DNA of 64,000 bases from Bacillus alkalicellulosilyticus (GTDB lineage: Bacteria; Bacillota; Bacilli; Bacillales; Bacillaceae_F): positions 102,324 through 166,323 of the forward strand of contig NZ_KV917382.1 of the NCBI RefSeq assembly GCF_002019795.1, given 5' to 3'. The notes beneath the pieces were generated by a model. That model searched no databases. It was not told the DNA's origin and saw only the letters and a program-made list of their open reading frames with translations. The position numbers and the translations under genes were made by a program. The number at the start of each line of letters is the position of its first letter. Position 1 is the first letter of the stretch. Of the stretch, positions 1-9,213 are shown piece after piece.

Positions 1-1
1 A

Positions 2-1315
2 GCAACAACTAATGGTGAGTTACTTAGAATCAAAAATGGTTTGGATGATAATTTCAATTCAGATAACTATTTAACATCAAGTTATAATAGGCCCAAATCT
101 CCAGAAGAGTTATTCGAAAATGAGGATTTTTCTGGATATATATTACCGTTTGGTGGTGAAAAAAATTATAAAGGTTTTGGGAACCTATTACCTGCAGAGA
201 TGTTTAACTTGTTTCAGAGCAACAATTTAATTGGTACTTCGACTACTATAATAGCTATAAAAGTACAAGATAGAGTTCAGTATAGTGAAAAATTAAATCA
301 ATACAAGGAAAAAGTAAAAAATTCAACAACATACACGGACGGAACTATTACAATGTTGCCCTTTGAGAGGAAAAAGAAACTATATGTTCAAAATAATATA
401 GAAGAAATTACACAAAAATATAAGGAAGAAATTGACAACCTGCCTACTTCTCAAAATAGAATCAAAGATTTAGGATTCACAAATGAAAGGATTGTTGGGG
501 AAAATGCATTTGATATAAATGTTTTTAAAGAAAAATCAATAGAGGATGTCATCAATAAATTCATTGATATTACTGATCTATCCATAGGCAATGGTGACCT
601 TAAAAAGTATGCTTTTAATTTGTTAAGTGAGGAGGAGTTTTTTGATAGATGGTGTGATGAAACATATGAGCTCCCGAAATTACCAGACCATAAAACTCTA
701 TTAAGTAACATAATTGATAAAGTAGAATTTAACTCAAAAGATGTAATCCTTGACTTAGGAAGTGGTGATGGAAAATTACTTGATATTATTCCTTTATGCT
801 CTGAGGTAGATTGCTTTGATATATCAAAAAAAATGTTACAAAAAATTGAAGGGAAAAAGGATAAATTTCAATTTACAATCAACACTAAGCACGGGGATTT
901 TCTTGAATACAAATTTAATAAAAAATATTCAAAGATAATCGCAATAATGTCATTACATCATATTAAAGAAATCAATAAAGCAATTAAAAAAAGCTATAAA
1001 ATTCTAAACGAAGATGGTTATTTAATTATTGGAGAGACATTTTTAGATTCCATAAATCTAAATTCTCCGGAAAATATTAGAAATATATCTTCGTTATATT
1101 TAAGAAAAATGGTAAACTGCTTTAACAATAATTGTTTAAAACATGCACTAAAAGAAATTCAAATACTAAAGAAAATCTTATATTCACAAGGAGAATATAT
1201 GCTTCCTATGAATATTTGGAAAGATACTCTAAGAAGTAATGGCTTTCAAGTTTTAAATGCCCAATTGACTTCCCCGCTAATAAAATATGGGTACATCATT
1301 GCAAGGAAACTTTAA
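2..1315 (+). CDS. SAM-dependent methyltransferase, N-terminus outside the window
   Basis: The frame is open to the left edge, so the gene begins upstream; a TTG at 41 is only an internal candidate start. The C-terminal half is a class I SAM methyltransferase: motif I reads DLGSGDG at about codon 250 of the visible frame, followed by an acidic strand-2 end (CFDIS) and a SLHHI segment as in the ubiquinone/menaquinone methyltransferase-like (Methyltransf_11/25) group. The roughly 230 residues before it resemble nothing I recognise and may be a separate domain. It lies 31 bp before the aminotransferase and looks like part of the same biosynthetic operon. The substrate is unknown; a tailoring C-, N- or O-methylation is inferred from context. 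Confidence 0.75.
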   Translation, partial: ATTNGELLRIKNGLDDNFNSDNYLTSSYNRPKSPEELFENEDFSGYILPFGGEKNYKGFGNLLPAEMFNLFQSNNLIGTSTTIIAIKVQDRVQYSEKLNQYKEKVKNSTTYTDGTITMLPFERKKKLYVQNNIEEITQKYKEEIDNLPTSQNRIKDLGFTNERIVGENAFDINVFKEKSIEDVINKFIDITDLSIGNGDLKKYAFNLLSEEEFFDRWCDETYELPKLPDHKTLLSNIIDKVEFNSKDVILDLGSGDGKLLDIIPLCSEVDCFDISKKMLQKIEGKKDKFQFTINTKHGDFLEYKFNKKYSKIIAIMSLHHIKEINKAIKKSYKILNEDGYLIIGETFLDSINLNSPENIRNISSLYLRKMVNCFNNNCLKHALKEIQILKKILYSQGEYMLPMNIWKDTLRSNGFQVLNAQLTSPLIKYGYIIARKL

Positions 1316-1346
1316 AGCTTAATAAAAATTAAAAAGGGGGGATTAA

Positions 1347-2648
1347 ATGACTTTTGAATATATAAAAGATAATTATTCTGTTTGGCACCCTTTCACAACA
1401 ATCAGATTAATGTCGGAATACGGAATTGAAATTGTTGGAGGGAAAGGAATATATTTGGAGGATAGTAACGGTAAGAGCTATATAAACGGATTTAGTGGAC
1501 TTTCTCTAATACTTGGTACTAAAAATGAAGAGATTATTGATGCTATTTACCAACAATTAAACAAACTTCCATACTGTTCAATGTTTAGTATGACAAACTT
1601 GCCTGCTAGAAAACTCGCAGAAAAATTAGTAGAGATAACACCAAAGGGATTAGATAAAGTAGTTTTTACAACATCTGGTTCTGAATCTGTTGAAGCTGCT
1701 ATTAAAATTTCTCGTCAGTTTTTCTATATACAAAACCAAAAACAAAAAAAGCATATTATTTCATTACAAGATTCTTACCATGGAACATTGTATGGGGCAT
1801 TTTCAGCAAGTGGAATTTATTCTAAGGAAGAACATGAAATTTATGGGCCAGTACTCCCAGGGTTTTCTTTTATTGATTCGTCTTTTTATAATTCTTCCCA
1901 AAATATTTCTTATGTAAGTGCTACCAAATTAGAAGATGAAATTAAAGAAGTAGGAAAAGAAAATGTGAGTGCTTTCATTATGGAGCCAGTTTTGGGTGCT
2001 GGTGGTGTAATAATTCCCCCAAAAGGGTATATTTCAGCTGTTTATGAAATTTGTAAGAAATATAACATTTTATTTATATTAGATGAGTCTGCAACAGGGT
2101 TTGGAAGAACAGGGACTATGTTTGCTATGGAACATGAGGGGGTAACCCCTGACATTCTCATCTTATCAAAAGCAATAAACGGAGGTTGCTTACCTTTGGG
2201 TGCAGTACTTGTCAGTAATAATATATTTAATCAATTTAATGATTCCGATAGTATATTGGCTCATGGCACATCACAGTCAGGTAATCCCACTTCTTGTGCT
2301 GCAAGTTTAAAGACAATTGAAATAATCCAAAGGGATAATCTAGTTGTTAATGCGAGAATAGTAGGAGATTATTTTATTAATTTATGTTCTGAATTAATAG
2401 AATACGACATTGTTAGTGATGTAAGAGGTATAGGATTAATGATAATAATTGAACTAACAAATAAAAATCAACCCCTAACAACAGAGGAGACATTTAATAT
2501 TTACTTAAAGCTTTTAGGTGAAGGCTTAATTACTCATTATAAAAAAAATAGAATTGGTTTTTTCCCACCACTAACTATTTCTAAGGAAGAAGCTAAGGTT
2601 ACATATGAAATTATAAAAAAAGTTATAAGTGAATATGAAGGGAGATAA
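1347..2648 (+). CDS. class III PLP-dependent aminotransferase (BioA-like)
   Basis: A full-length 433-residue fold-type I class III aminotransferase. The N-terminal WHPFT motif is typical of the BioA (DAPA aminotransferase) branch, TSGSES forms the phosphate-binding cup, and SKAINGG near residue 275 carries the PLP-binding lysine. Start ATG is preceded by AAAGGGGGGATTAA. The frame overlaps nothing upstream and is followed at once by the next methyltransferase, so the two are likely cotranscribed. No other biotin genes are nearby, so a role in biotin synthesis is unlikely. In a cluster with PEP mutase it could aminate phosphonopyruvate or a later carbonyl intermediate; that is inference. Confidence 0.9.
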   Translation: MTFEYIKDNYSVWHPFTTIRLMSEYGIEIVGGKGIYLEDSNGKSYINGFSGLSLILGTKNEEIIDAIYQQLNKLPYCSMFSMTNLPARKLAEKLVEITPKGLDKVVFTTSGSESVEAAIKISRQFFYIQNQKQKKHIISLQDSYHGTLYGAFSASGIYSKEEHEIYGPVLPGFSFIDSSFYNSSQNISYVSATKLEDEIKEVGKENVSAFIMEPVLGAGGVIIPPKGYISAVYEICKKYNILFILDESATGFGRTGTMFAMEHEGVTPDILILSKAINGGCLPLGAVLVSNNIFNQFNDSDSILAHGTSQSGNPTSCAASLKTIEIIQRDNLVVNARIVGDYFINLCSELIEYDIVSDVRGIGLMIIIELTNKNQPLTTEETFNIYLKLLGEGLITHYKKNRIGFFPPLTISKEEAKVTYEIIKKVISEYEGR

Positions 2649-2649
2649 A

Positions 2650-3486
2650 ATGGTGAATATATCAGAAAAAGGTATTAAAAATTATTATTTAAGTAAAGAA
2701 GAGTTTGAGTTATTACCGTATATTGACAGTAGAAATTATATTGAATCTTCAAAAGAAAGGTTTACAGGTTGGGAAAGTTCTTTTGATACAAGTCATCCAG
2801 ATTGGAAAAAGAGAATTGAAGTCCAAAGTAGTTTGATGTACTGCCTTGATCAATGTCTTGCTGAGGAAATTGACAATTATATAAATCAAGATAGTTTGAA
2901 AGTGATTTTTTTAGGTGCCTCACTTGGATCAATAGCTTCCTATTTTTCTATGAATATTTTAAAGAAGTATAGTTTATTAGATAAGACAGAAATCTATATT
3001 TATGACCTCTTGCATGAGCCACTTGAAAAGACTAAAAAGGGCGATTTTGATTTCTCAACTGAATCTGAGAAAGATTGTGGTTTCTCAGAAAGCTTTTCTG
3101 CTAAAGAGTATAAAGAAAAGTTAAAAAAAGCACATATATTATCAGGGTCAATAACCGAGATACCTGAGAACATTGGAAAATTTGATATTGTTATAGCACC
3201 GTATATACATCATCACTTAAACATTTATGATAAAAAAAGTGCTAGTAAAGACATGGTAGAAATAACTAAAAAGAACGGACTTATCCTATTAGGTGATCTT
3301 TATTTTACCTATGAAACTTTTATTAATTGGTTGGAAGATCATAAAGAAGAGTTTGTTGGAGGTAAAGGTACGTATGCACTAGAGTCATTTATTACTATCG
3401 ATGAGCATATAGCAATGTTTGAAGGTACTTCGGTAGTCAATCGAGAGATGAAAGACTACTTCTACATATTTGGGTTAAAAAAATAA
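2650..3486 (+). CDS. SAM-dependent methyltransferase-like protein
   Basis: A 278-residue protein. ATG at 2650 is chosen over an upstream ATG at 2629 because GGGAGAT lies just before it and the earlier start would overlap the aminotransferase end. A glycine-rich loop, FLGASLGS near residue 90, sits in the position of methyltransferase motif I, and FDIVIAPYIHHHL near residue 180 resembles the post-II/motif III segment, so a Rossmann methyltransferase fold is likely although motif I is atypical. It forms an operon with the aminotransferase (1-bp gap) and the radical SAM gene. The substrate cannot be told from sequence. It is unlike the first methyltransferase of the cluster and so probably not a duplicate. 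Confidence 0.65.
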   Translation: MVNISEKGIKNYYLSKEEFELLPYIDSRNYIESSKERFTGWESSFDTSHPDWKKRIEVQSSLMYCLDQCLAEEIDNYINQDSLKVIFLGASLGSIASYFSMNILKKYSLLDKTEIYIYDLLHEPLEKTKKGDFDFSTESEKDCGFSESFSAKEYKEKLKKAHILSGSITEIPENIGKFDIVIAPYIHHHLNIYDKKSASKDMVEITKKNGLILLGDLYFTYETFINWLEDHKEEFVGGKGTYALESFITIDEHIAMFEGTSVVNREMKDYFYIFGLKK

Positions 3487-3522
3487 AAAAAATCACAAAA
3501 AGAATAGGAAGGTGCTCTTATT

Positions 3523-4830
3523 ATGAATAACTATTTTGAAATTCCAAAAGAAAATATTGAGGCAATCACAAAAAATCTTAGTGTTCCAAAATTAGTAGAG
3601 GTTGACGAAATTTTAGAAAATGCAACCAAACGGGAATTAACATTACATGAAGTAAATTTATTATTAAATGCGATAAATTCTATTGAATTCACTGAAATAA
3701 AAAATAAGGTATTAAATGTATCAAAAAAATTAAGGGAAAAAACTTTTGGTAATCAAGTAATTACAATGGCTCCAGTTGAAGTATCAAACTTTTGCGCCTC
3801 TGACTGTGTATTTTGTGGTTGGAGAACGACTAATACTGAAATGAAAAGATTACGTTTGTCAATGGATCTTGTTTTAGAACAAGTTAAATATCTAATAAAT
3901 AAGGGGATATATATTATCGAATTAGTAGGTGGTGATGACTTTAAATTTGTCCGTCATGATTTACCTATGCTTGTTAAGGAAGTAAAGAAATTATTCCCTG
4001 AAAATATTGAAGGGAAAGTAATTGTTTGTACAATGGCACTTACTCAAAAACAATATGAAGATTTAAAAGAAGTAGGTGTTGACGGAGTAATAACATGGCA
4101 AGAAACCTATGATAAATCACTGTATGATCAAAATATAACTAGGGGACCTAAGGCTTACGGAATAGATGATGATTATAGGGTGAATAAAGATGGAGATGGT
4201 TTCTTATTTAGAGTTCAGTCTCAAGATAGAGCTTTAAACGCTGGTCTCCAAGTAGCATTAGGAACAATGGTAGGATTTAACCCAAATCTGAACTATGAGG
4301 TGTTAGCAACTATTTCTCATGCTAACCACATTTTGGACAACTATGATATAGATGATACTACGCCCATAATAATAGGTATGCCTACCTGGAACACTATTAC
4401 AACGAAAAAAACTGATAATAGACCAATTAACCATCCTTCAATAGAGCCTTTTTTTCCATATATTTCAGCCATTTATTTTCTAGCTTGTCAAAAGGGGAAA
4501 GTATGGGTATTTCCAAATTGTCGTGTATCATTAAACACACAAGTGGAAGCAGTGGCTACAAGCGGTATTTTTACTTCAACTGAAGTTAAAGTTGGACCAG
4601 GTGGATATTTAAAGTCAGCTATAGAAAAGATGGAACCTGAACAGAAGGTTAGGATTATTAATGAAATCAAACAAAAACTGGTTGATAATCCAAATGATAA
4701 TTCTGATATATTTGAGGTGTTGGATAAAATGGAACAATTTAACCATTCATACCATAAACATGAAGAATATGTAGAATGCTTTACTAAAGAGGGACTAAGT
4801 ACTAACGATATTTTCACTTTAAAAGTATAA
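3523..4830 (+). CDS. radical SAM enzyme of the ThiH/HydG/NosL type
   Basis: A 435-residue protein with a CxxxCxxC cluster motif (Cys91, Cys95, Cys98, in CASDCVFC), which binds the [4Fe-4S] cluster that cleaves SAM. Further family marks are ELVGGDD after strand 2 and a WQETYDKSLY segment, close to the QETY motif of ThiH and HydG tyrosine lyases, with a BATS-like C-terminal region. ThiH, HydG and NosL cleave side chains of tyrosine or tryptophan. No thiamine or hydrogenase genes are present, so a cluster-specific radical rearrangement or bond cleavage on an amino acid is likely. RBS GGAAGGTG precedes the ATG. Class is firm; substrate is unknown. Confidence 0.85.
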   Translation: MNNYFEIPKENIEAITKNLSVPKLVEVDEILENATKRELTLHEVNLLLNAINSIEFTEIKNKVLNVSKKLREKTFGNQVITMAPVEVSNFCASDCVFCGWRTTNTEMKRLRLSMDLVLEQVKYLINKGIYIIELVGGDDFKFVRHDLPMLVKEVKKLFPENIEGKVIVCTMALTQKQYEDLKEVGVDGVITWQETYDKSLYDQNITRGPKAYGIDDDYRVNKDGDGFLFRVQSQDRALNAGLQVALGTMVGFNPNLNYEVLATISHANHILDNYDIDDTTPIIIGMPTWNTITTKKTDNRPINHPSIEPFFPYISAIYFLACQKGKVWVFPNCRVSLNTQVEAVATSGIFTSTEVKVGPGGYLKSAIEKMEPEQKVRIINEIKQKLVDNPNDNSDIFEVLDKMEQFNHSYHKHEEYVECFTKEGLSTNDIFTLKV

Positions 4831-4868
4831 AAGTAATTTTACAGACAACTGAAAGTAGGGAATATTAA

Positions 4869-5996
4869 ATGTTAACAAAAGATGAGCTGGTGTCACAATT
4901 CAATGAGTTCTCAACAGAGTCTAATATTCTAAGTGATTTTCTTAACAATGCTCCTAATGATGCCATTGAGAGTATTGATAAAATTGGCCTCATTTTATTG
5001 GCTCCTGAAAATTTTGCATTAGGTATAATGGAGGACTTACTACTATATTTAGAGAAAAAAAATCTCATATTTTTAGATTTCACAATAAAAGATCAACTTT
5101 CTGATGAAGATTTAACTTTATTATATCTACCGAATTGTAAACCTTTTGTCCCGGTTTTTATTCCAAATGATTTCCGTTGGTGGTTAATTAAACAAAGGTT
5201 TACAATGGGTCCCGTTTGTGCAATTTTAGTTGGGAGTAAAGATTGCGGCACGAATAGTATTCCTAGGTTATTGGAAGGTTTAAAAGGTTACAGAGTACCA
5301 TATAAAGCAAAAGTGAATAGCATAAGAGCAAAGTTCCCATCAATTAACGGTATATTGAACCTGGTACACACCTCACATAATAGTGCTTTTGTACTTAGGG
5401 AAGGAAGTATATTCTTCGATTTAAAACGTATTATACAATCTATTTTAATTGCTAGAGATAAAGGGAATCAAGGAACTTTCTCAGCTCAATATATTTATAA
5501 CAATTATTTAAAAGGCTATGATTTTCATCAAGAATCTTCTAAAAGTTTTTTTGAAGTTTATTTTAGATTACAACACAAGATTTTAAATAGACTTACTTTT
5601 AAGGAGAAAGTAAATACCGAAACTGTATCTCAATTATTTGTACTTGTGAACGATGGAATTCGTATAGCAACGGAGAATTACGTTAAAAGAGAAGAACTTT
5701 TTACTTTAGCTTTTTCAATAATAATAAGCCAGAAAGAAATTATTATTAGTAATTTTCCAAGTATAAATAAAAAAGAGTTCCTCTTTGTAAATGATCCAGT
5801 AAATTGTTTATTGAACTCTTTTTATACTCTAGTAAGTTTAGAAAATGCACACAATGTTGACTGGATTGAGTATATCAAATTATTAGATGCTTTTGGAATA
5901 ACTGTATCTGAATGGGAGGAATTAGTTATTGAAACTACACTTTTTAATATTAATCAAGAATTCCCGGAAGCTTTGATAAACAAATTAAGACAGTAG
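4869..5996 (+). CDS. nucleoside-diphosphate-kinase-like domain protein, copy 1
   Basis: A 375-residue protein. Residues about 38-190 can be laid along NDP kinase: a first strand ILLAPE where NDK has the IxKPD strand, then MGPVCAILVG matching the NDK GPVxAMV strand, SIRAKF matching the GTIRGDF segment, and NLVHTSHNSA matching the NxxHGSDS active site. The phospho-acceptor histidine (His167) and its Asn are kept, but the conserved KPD lysine is Ala. About 185 residues of unrecognised helical sequence follow. A paralogue lies at 8058-9140. Classic NDKs are about 150 residues and lack such a tail. It may transfer phosphate to, or from, a pathway intermediate; this is inference. Confidence 0.6.
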   Translation: MLTKDELVSQFNEFSTESNILSDFLNNAPNDAIESIDKIGLILLAPENFALGIMEDLLLYLEKKNLIFLDFTIKDQLSDEDLTLLYLPNCKPFVPVFIPNDFRWWLIKQRFTMGPVCAILVGSKDCGTNSIPRLLEGLKGYRVPYKAKVNSIRAKFPSINGILNLVHTSHNSAFVLREGSIFFDLKRIIQSILIARDKGNQGTFSAQYIYNNYLKGYDFHQESSKSFFEVYFRLQHKILNRLTFKEKVNTETVSQLFVLVNDGIRIATENYVKREELFTLAFSIIISQKEIIISNFPSINKKEFLFVNDPVNCLLNSFYTLVSLENAHNVDWIEYIKLLDAFGITVSEWEELVIETTLFNINQEFPEALINKLRQ

Positions 5997-6086
5997 GCAG
6001 TTAATAACTATTTTGGAATTGATTCTAATTATATCTAAGCAAATTTGAAACTAGATATCAATTTGTAAATTAATAGTGAGGTTCTT

Positions 6087-7250
6087 ATGAAACATGTTAA
6101 TAATTATGTGGGGAACAATAAAGAAATCCCTATATACAAAGATATCGGATTCATACTTCAAAATGATGATTCTATAAATGGTGAAAACTATATTTATTCT
6201 AGGCACAACAATCCCACAATACGTATGATTGAAAACCATTTATGTGAAATGGAAAATGCAAAATGGTCCTTAATCTCACCTTCAGGTATGTCAGCAATAG
6301 ATATAGCCTTGTCAATTTTTCAATCAAGGAATAAAAGACCTTGGGCATTTTTTAATAATTTATATAGTGGGACAATTTCATACATTGAAAGGGTACTTGT
6401 TAGAAGAGGAATTGTACCTATTTTTATAGACGACAATGGATTTGAAGAATATAACCTTGAGTATATTAAGGAAGTAATCCGAAAAGAAAGACCTGAGGTC
6501 CTTTTCTTTGAATCTATTTCAAATCCACTTTTAATTGTGCCCAATTTTTATGAAATAATTAAGATCGCTAAATTGTTTGGAACAAAAGTAATTATTGATA
6601 ATACATTAGCTACACCATTAATATTCAATCCTTTAGATTTAGGTGCTTCCCTAGTTATCCATAGTGCTACTAAATATTTATCTGGCCATAATACTTTGAT
6701 GGCTGGAATTATTTTCGGAAATGATTTTGAATTATATGAATTAGTTAAAGATTATCAAAAATGTACTGGGCAAGTTGTTAGTCCAGAGAATGCTTTTAAT
6801 TTATTTGAAAATATAAAAACATTTGAAATCAGATTTAGGAAACAATGTGAGAATGCATACAAGTTAGCTTCTTTATTTAATTGCAATAACAAAGCTATTA
6901 AAGTCCGTTATCCTGGGTTAACTCATAATCATATTAACAAAGGGCAGTGCGCTAGTAATAATAATATTATTAAACTTTCTAAAAATCAATTGTTTGGGGC
7001 AGTGATAGTTATTCAAATAAACTTAAATACAAAACTTCAAAAACATGATTTATTTATTAACCTATTATCCTCGGTAATGGATAGTTCTCCTTCACTAGGA
7101 GCTACCCGATCTAGTATTCTAAATGTTGGTTCATTTTTCACATCAAAAAAGACAAATTATTCCGAAGGTTTATACCGTTTATCAATTGGTATTGAAGATA
7201 TTTCTAAACTTGAATATGACTTTTCCAAAGCTTTAAACGTTTTGGAATAA
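6087..7250 (+). CDS. Cys/Met metabolism PLP-dependent enzyme (cystathionine gamma-synthase/lyase family)
   Basis: A 387-residue fold-type I PLP enzyme. The PLP lysine lies in HSATKYLSGH (Lys196), the classic motif of the trans-sulfuration family; YSRHNNPT near the N-terminus matches the YSRxxNPT phosphate-binding motif, and IDNTLATP matches the conserved aspartate that contacts the pyridine nitrogen. Family members catalyse gamma- or beta-substitution or elimination on O-acylated homoserine, cystathionine or methionine. Start ATG follows GTGAGGTTCTT. Placed between the two NDK-like genes, it probably builds or cleaves a side chain for the product, for example a gamma-replacement; no partner acyltransferase is visible in the window. 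Confidence 0.88.
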   Translation: MKHVNNYVGNNKEIPIYKDIGFILQNDDSINGENYIYSRHNNPTIRMIENHLCEMENAKWSLISPSGMSAIDIALSIFQSRNKRPWAFFNNLYSGTISYIERVLVRRGIVPIFIDDNGFEEYNLEYIKEVIRKERPEVLFFESISNPLLIVPNFYEIIKIAKLFGTKVIIDNTLATPLIFNPLDLGASLVIHSATKYLSGHNTLMAGIIFGNDFELYELVKDYQKCTGQVVSPENAFNLFENIKTFEIRFRKQCENAYKLASLFNCNNKAIKVRYPGLTHNHINKGQCASNNNIIKLSKNQLFGAVIVIQINLNTKLQKHDLFINLLSSVMDSSPSLGATRSSILNVGSFFTSKKTNYSEGLYRLSIGIEDISKLEYDFSKALNVLE

Positions 7251-7274
7251 TTCTATATAAAGGAGTGAATTGTC

Positions 7275-8009
7275 ATAAAGATTCTGATAATAGATATATT
7301 AAAAACTGAACAAATTGATTTAATAGAAGAAGTGATAGATATATTAAAAAATGCAGTTGGAGTTAAAGAAAGATTAGATCTGGACATTAAGTACCGTGAT
7401 GAATTAACCCAAATTTCTCACAATATTTATTCAGGAATAATAATACTAGGTTCTTTTACGCCTTATAATGATGAATCTAAATGGGTTCAAGATTTAAAAC
7501 ATTTTATTATAGAAGTTTATAAACTAGGACAGGTTCCATTGCTTGGAATTTGTATGGCACATGAATTAATAGCTAGTATATTTGGCGGGAAAGTACAAAA
7601 ACATAAATTTCGACGAGAATTAGGTACTGTTCAATTTGAGTTAACTGAAGATGGTTGTAATTCTATGTTGTTTGATGGCATAACAAAGTTTTTTAATGTA
7701 AACACTGCACATTCGCATGACGTAATTGAACCGCCATTAAATGCAAATATTTTGGCTTTTAATGAGAGAGGTCCTTGTCAGTCGTTTAAACTTAAAAATT
7801 TATATTGTGTTCAGTTCCATCCTGATATAAAAACAAGCACTCTGAAGAAATGGCTTAAGGAAGATAGTAATATAGAGAGATTAATAAATGAAAAATATAT
7901 TAATTCTAAAGATGAAATTGACAAATTTTTAGATGATACCTTTTATATCACGGAGACAAATATAATTATATTCAGGAATTTTTTAAGAATTTGTAAACAT
8001 AATACATGA
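7275..8009 (+). CDS. class I glutamine amidotransferase, apparent non-canonical ATA start
   Basis: GATase1 domain: GICMAHE carries the nucleophilic Cys93 and VQFHPD the histidine of the triad; the expected downstream Glu is not obvious. The domain hydrolyses glutamine and passes ammonia to a partner, or acts on a gamma-glutamyl substrate. A GTG at 7332 is the first canonical start, but it has no ribosome-binding site and would remove the first strand. Upstream in frame the sequence reads KILIIDILK, a normal GATase N-terminus, and AAGGAG at 7260-7265 lies 9 bases before an ATA at 7275. I therefore place the start at ATA, with the GTG as fallback (225 aa). No synthetase domain is attached. Confidence 0.72.
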   Translation: MKILIIDILKTEQIDLIEEVIDILKNAVGVKERLDLDIKYRDELTQISHNIYSGIIILGSFTPYNDESKWVQDLKHFIIEVYKLGQVPLLGICMAHELIASIFGGKVQKHKFRRELGTVQFELTEDGCNSMLFDGITKFFNVNTAHSHDVIEPPLNANILAFNERGPCQSFKLKNLYCVQFHPDIKTSTLKKWLKEDSNIERLINEKYINSKDEIDKFLDDTFYITETNIIIFRNFLRICKHNT

Positions 8010-8057
8010 GACGATGTTATATAATATTTTTTTCATTTTGTTTAAAGAGGTGTTGGT

Positions 8058-9140
8058 ATGATAATAAAAGATTTAATAAGTGAGAAACAAAAAATGGTAT
8101 TTGATTCAGATAGCCTAAATTATTTTGTTGAATCTGCTGAAGATAATATTATTGATTCTCTTGGAGAATTGGGTTTGATTTTGTTAGGACCCGAAACTTT
8201 TATCACTTCCAATGTAGAAAAAGTTTTAACATTATTAGAGGACCGTGGATTTGTCTTTTTAAGGATTTGTGTTATCGACTCTTTTACTAAAGAACAGCTG
8301 GCACAATTTATACCCAAAAGTATTGCTAATTCATTCCGGTGGTGGTTAATCCAAGAACGTTATATTATGGGTCCAACTGCTGCTCTGATGGTATGTAGAG
8401 ATAAGAAAATAAATGAACCCATTCTAAGAGAACTTAAAAGAATTAAAGGGTATAGAATACCACTAAATGCCGAGGAATCTACTTTACGTAATCAATTACC
8501 CACAATTAATGGTTTGTTAAATTTTGTTCATACGCCTGATAACAGTGCCTTTTTATTAAGAGATTCTGAACCATTTTTCAACACCGAAGATGTTATTCAG
8601 GCTATTAATGAAATTGAAGATATTCATTTAGGTCATACAAGAGGCCTTAGTATAAATGATATTAAAGAGAAGTATTTAAACGGATATATAAATGAAAATA
8701 ATTTAAACTATTCTTTCTTTTCTATTTTATTTTCATTAGTTCATCGAATATATTCAAAGATATTACAATTATCTAAACATTCTATTCGTTCAATTATAAG
8801 TTTACAAAATATTTTAACCGAAGCGCTAGAAAAGAGAGAACAATTGGTTGAAAGAATAGAACAAATACAAGCAATAAAAAACTATACTGATGAACTAATC
8901 ATAGGATATAACAAAACTAAGATTGATAGTTTTCACAACTTTTTTGAAGAAAAGGATTATATTAAAGCACATATACTCTGGGATATTTCCTATGATTTAT
9001 TATCTTTGAAAAATTCTTCAAAAAAAGATTGGATAACGATATTTAAAAAATTAGAATACTGTGATGTGAAGATAAAAAATATTGAATACTTAATATTAAT
9101 TAGTACATTCTTAAATATAGAAGAAGAAATTCAAATTTAG
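8058..9140 (+). CDS. nucleoside-diphosphate-kinase-like domain protein, copy 2
   Basis: A 360-residue paralogue of the protein at 4869-5996, sharing the layout: LGLILLGPE first strand, RWWLIQERYIMGP, KGYRIPLN, and NFVHTPDNSA with the NxxH active-site histidine (His158) followed by Asp, closer to the NDK HGSD motif than copy 1. The canonical KPD lysine is Gly. RWWLI and KGYR are shared by both copies but not by ordinary NDKs, so they mark a distinct subfamily. The C-terminal 170 residues are again unassigned. RBS AAAGAGGTG. The two copies flank the PLP enzyme and amidotransferase, suggesting an old duplication and possibly a heteromer. Confidence 0.6.
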   Translation: MIIKDLISEKQKMVFDSDSLNYFVESAEDNIIDSLGELGLILLGPETFITSNVEKVLTLLEDRGFVFLRICVIDSFTKEQLAQFIPKSIANSFRWWLIQERYIMGPTAALMVCRDKKINEPILRELKRIKGYRIPLNAEESTLRNQLPTINGLLNFVHTPDNSAFLLRDSEPFFNTEDVIQAINEIEDIHLGHTRGLSINDIKEKYLNGYINENNLNYSFFSILFSLVHRIYSKILQLSKHSIRSIISLQNILTEALEKREQLVERIEQIQAIKNYTDELIIGYNKTKIDSFHNFFEEKDYIKAHILWDISYDLLSLKNSSKKDWITIFKKLEYCDVKIKNIEYLILISTFLNIEEEIQI

Positions 9141-9213
9141 TGTTTATCATAACATTCTATTAAGTGAACGACTAAAATAAAGACTTATTACGATTTTGAT
9201 GGGAGATAAGAGT

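Noticed and set aside
451..711. Minus-strand frame inside the first methyltransferase
   Set aside because: Antisense to a protein with clear SAM-binding motif; no ribosome-binding site.
1347..2648. Biotin synthesis gene bioA
   Set aside because: The class III aminotransferase has a BioA-like WHPFT motif, but no other biotin gene is near and the context is secondary metabolism.
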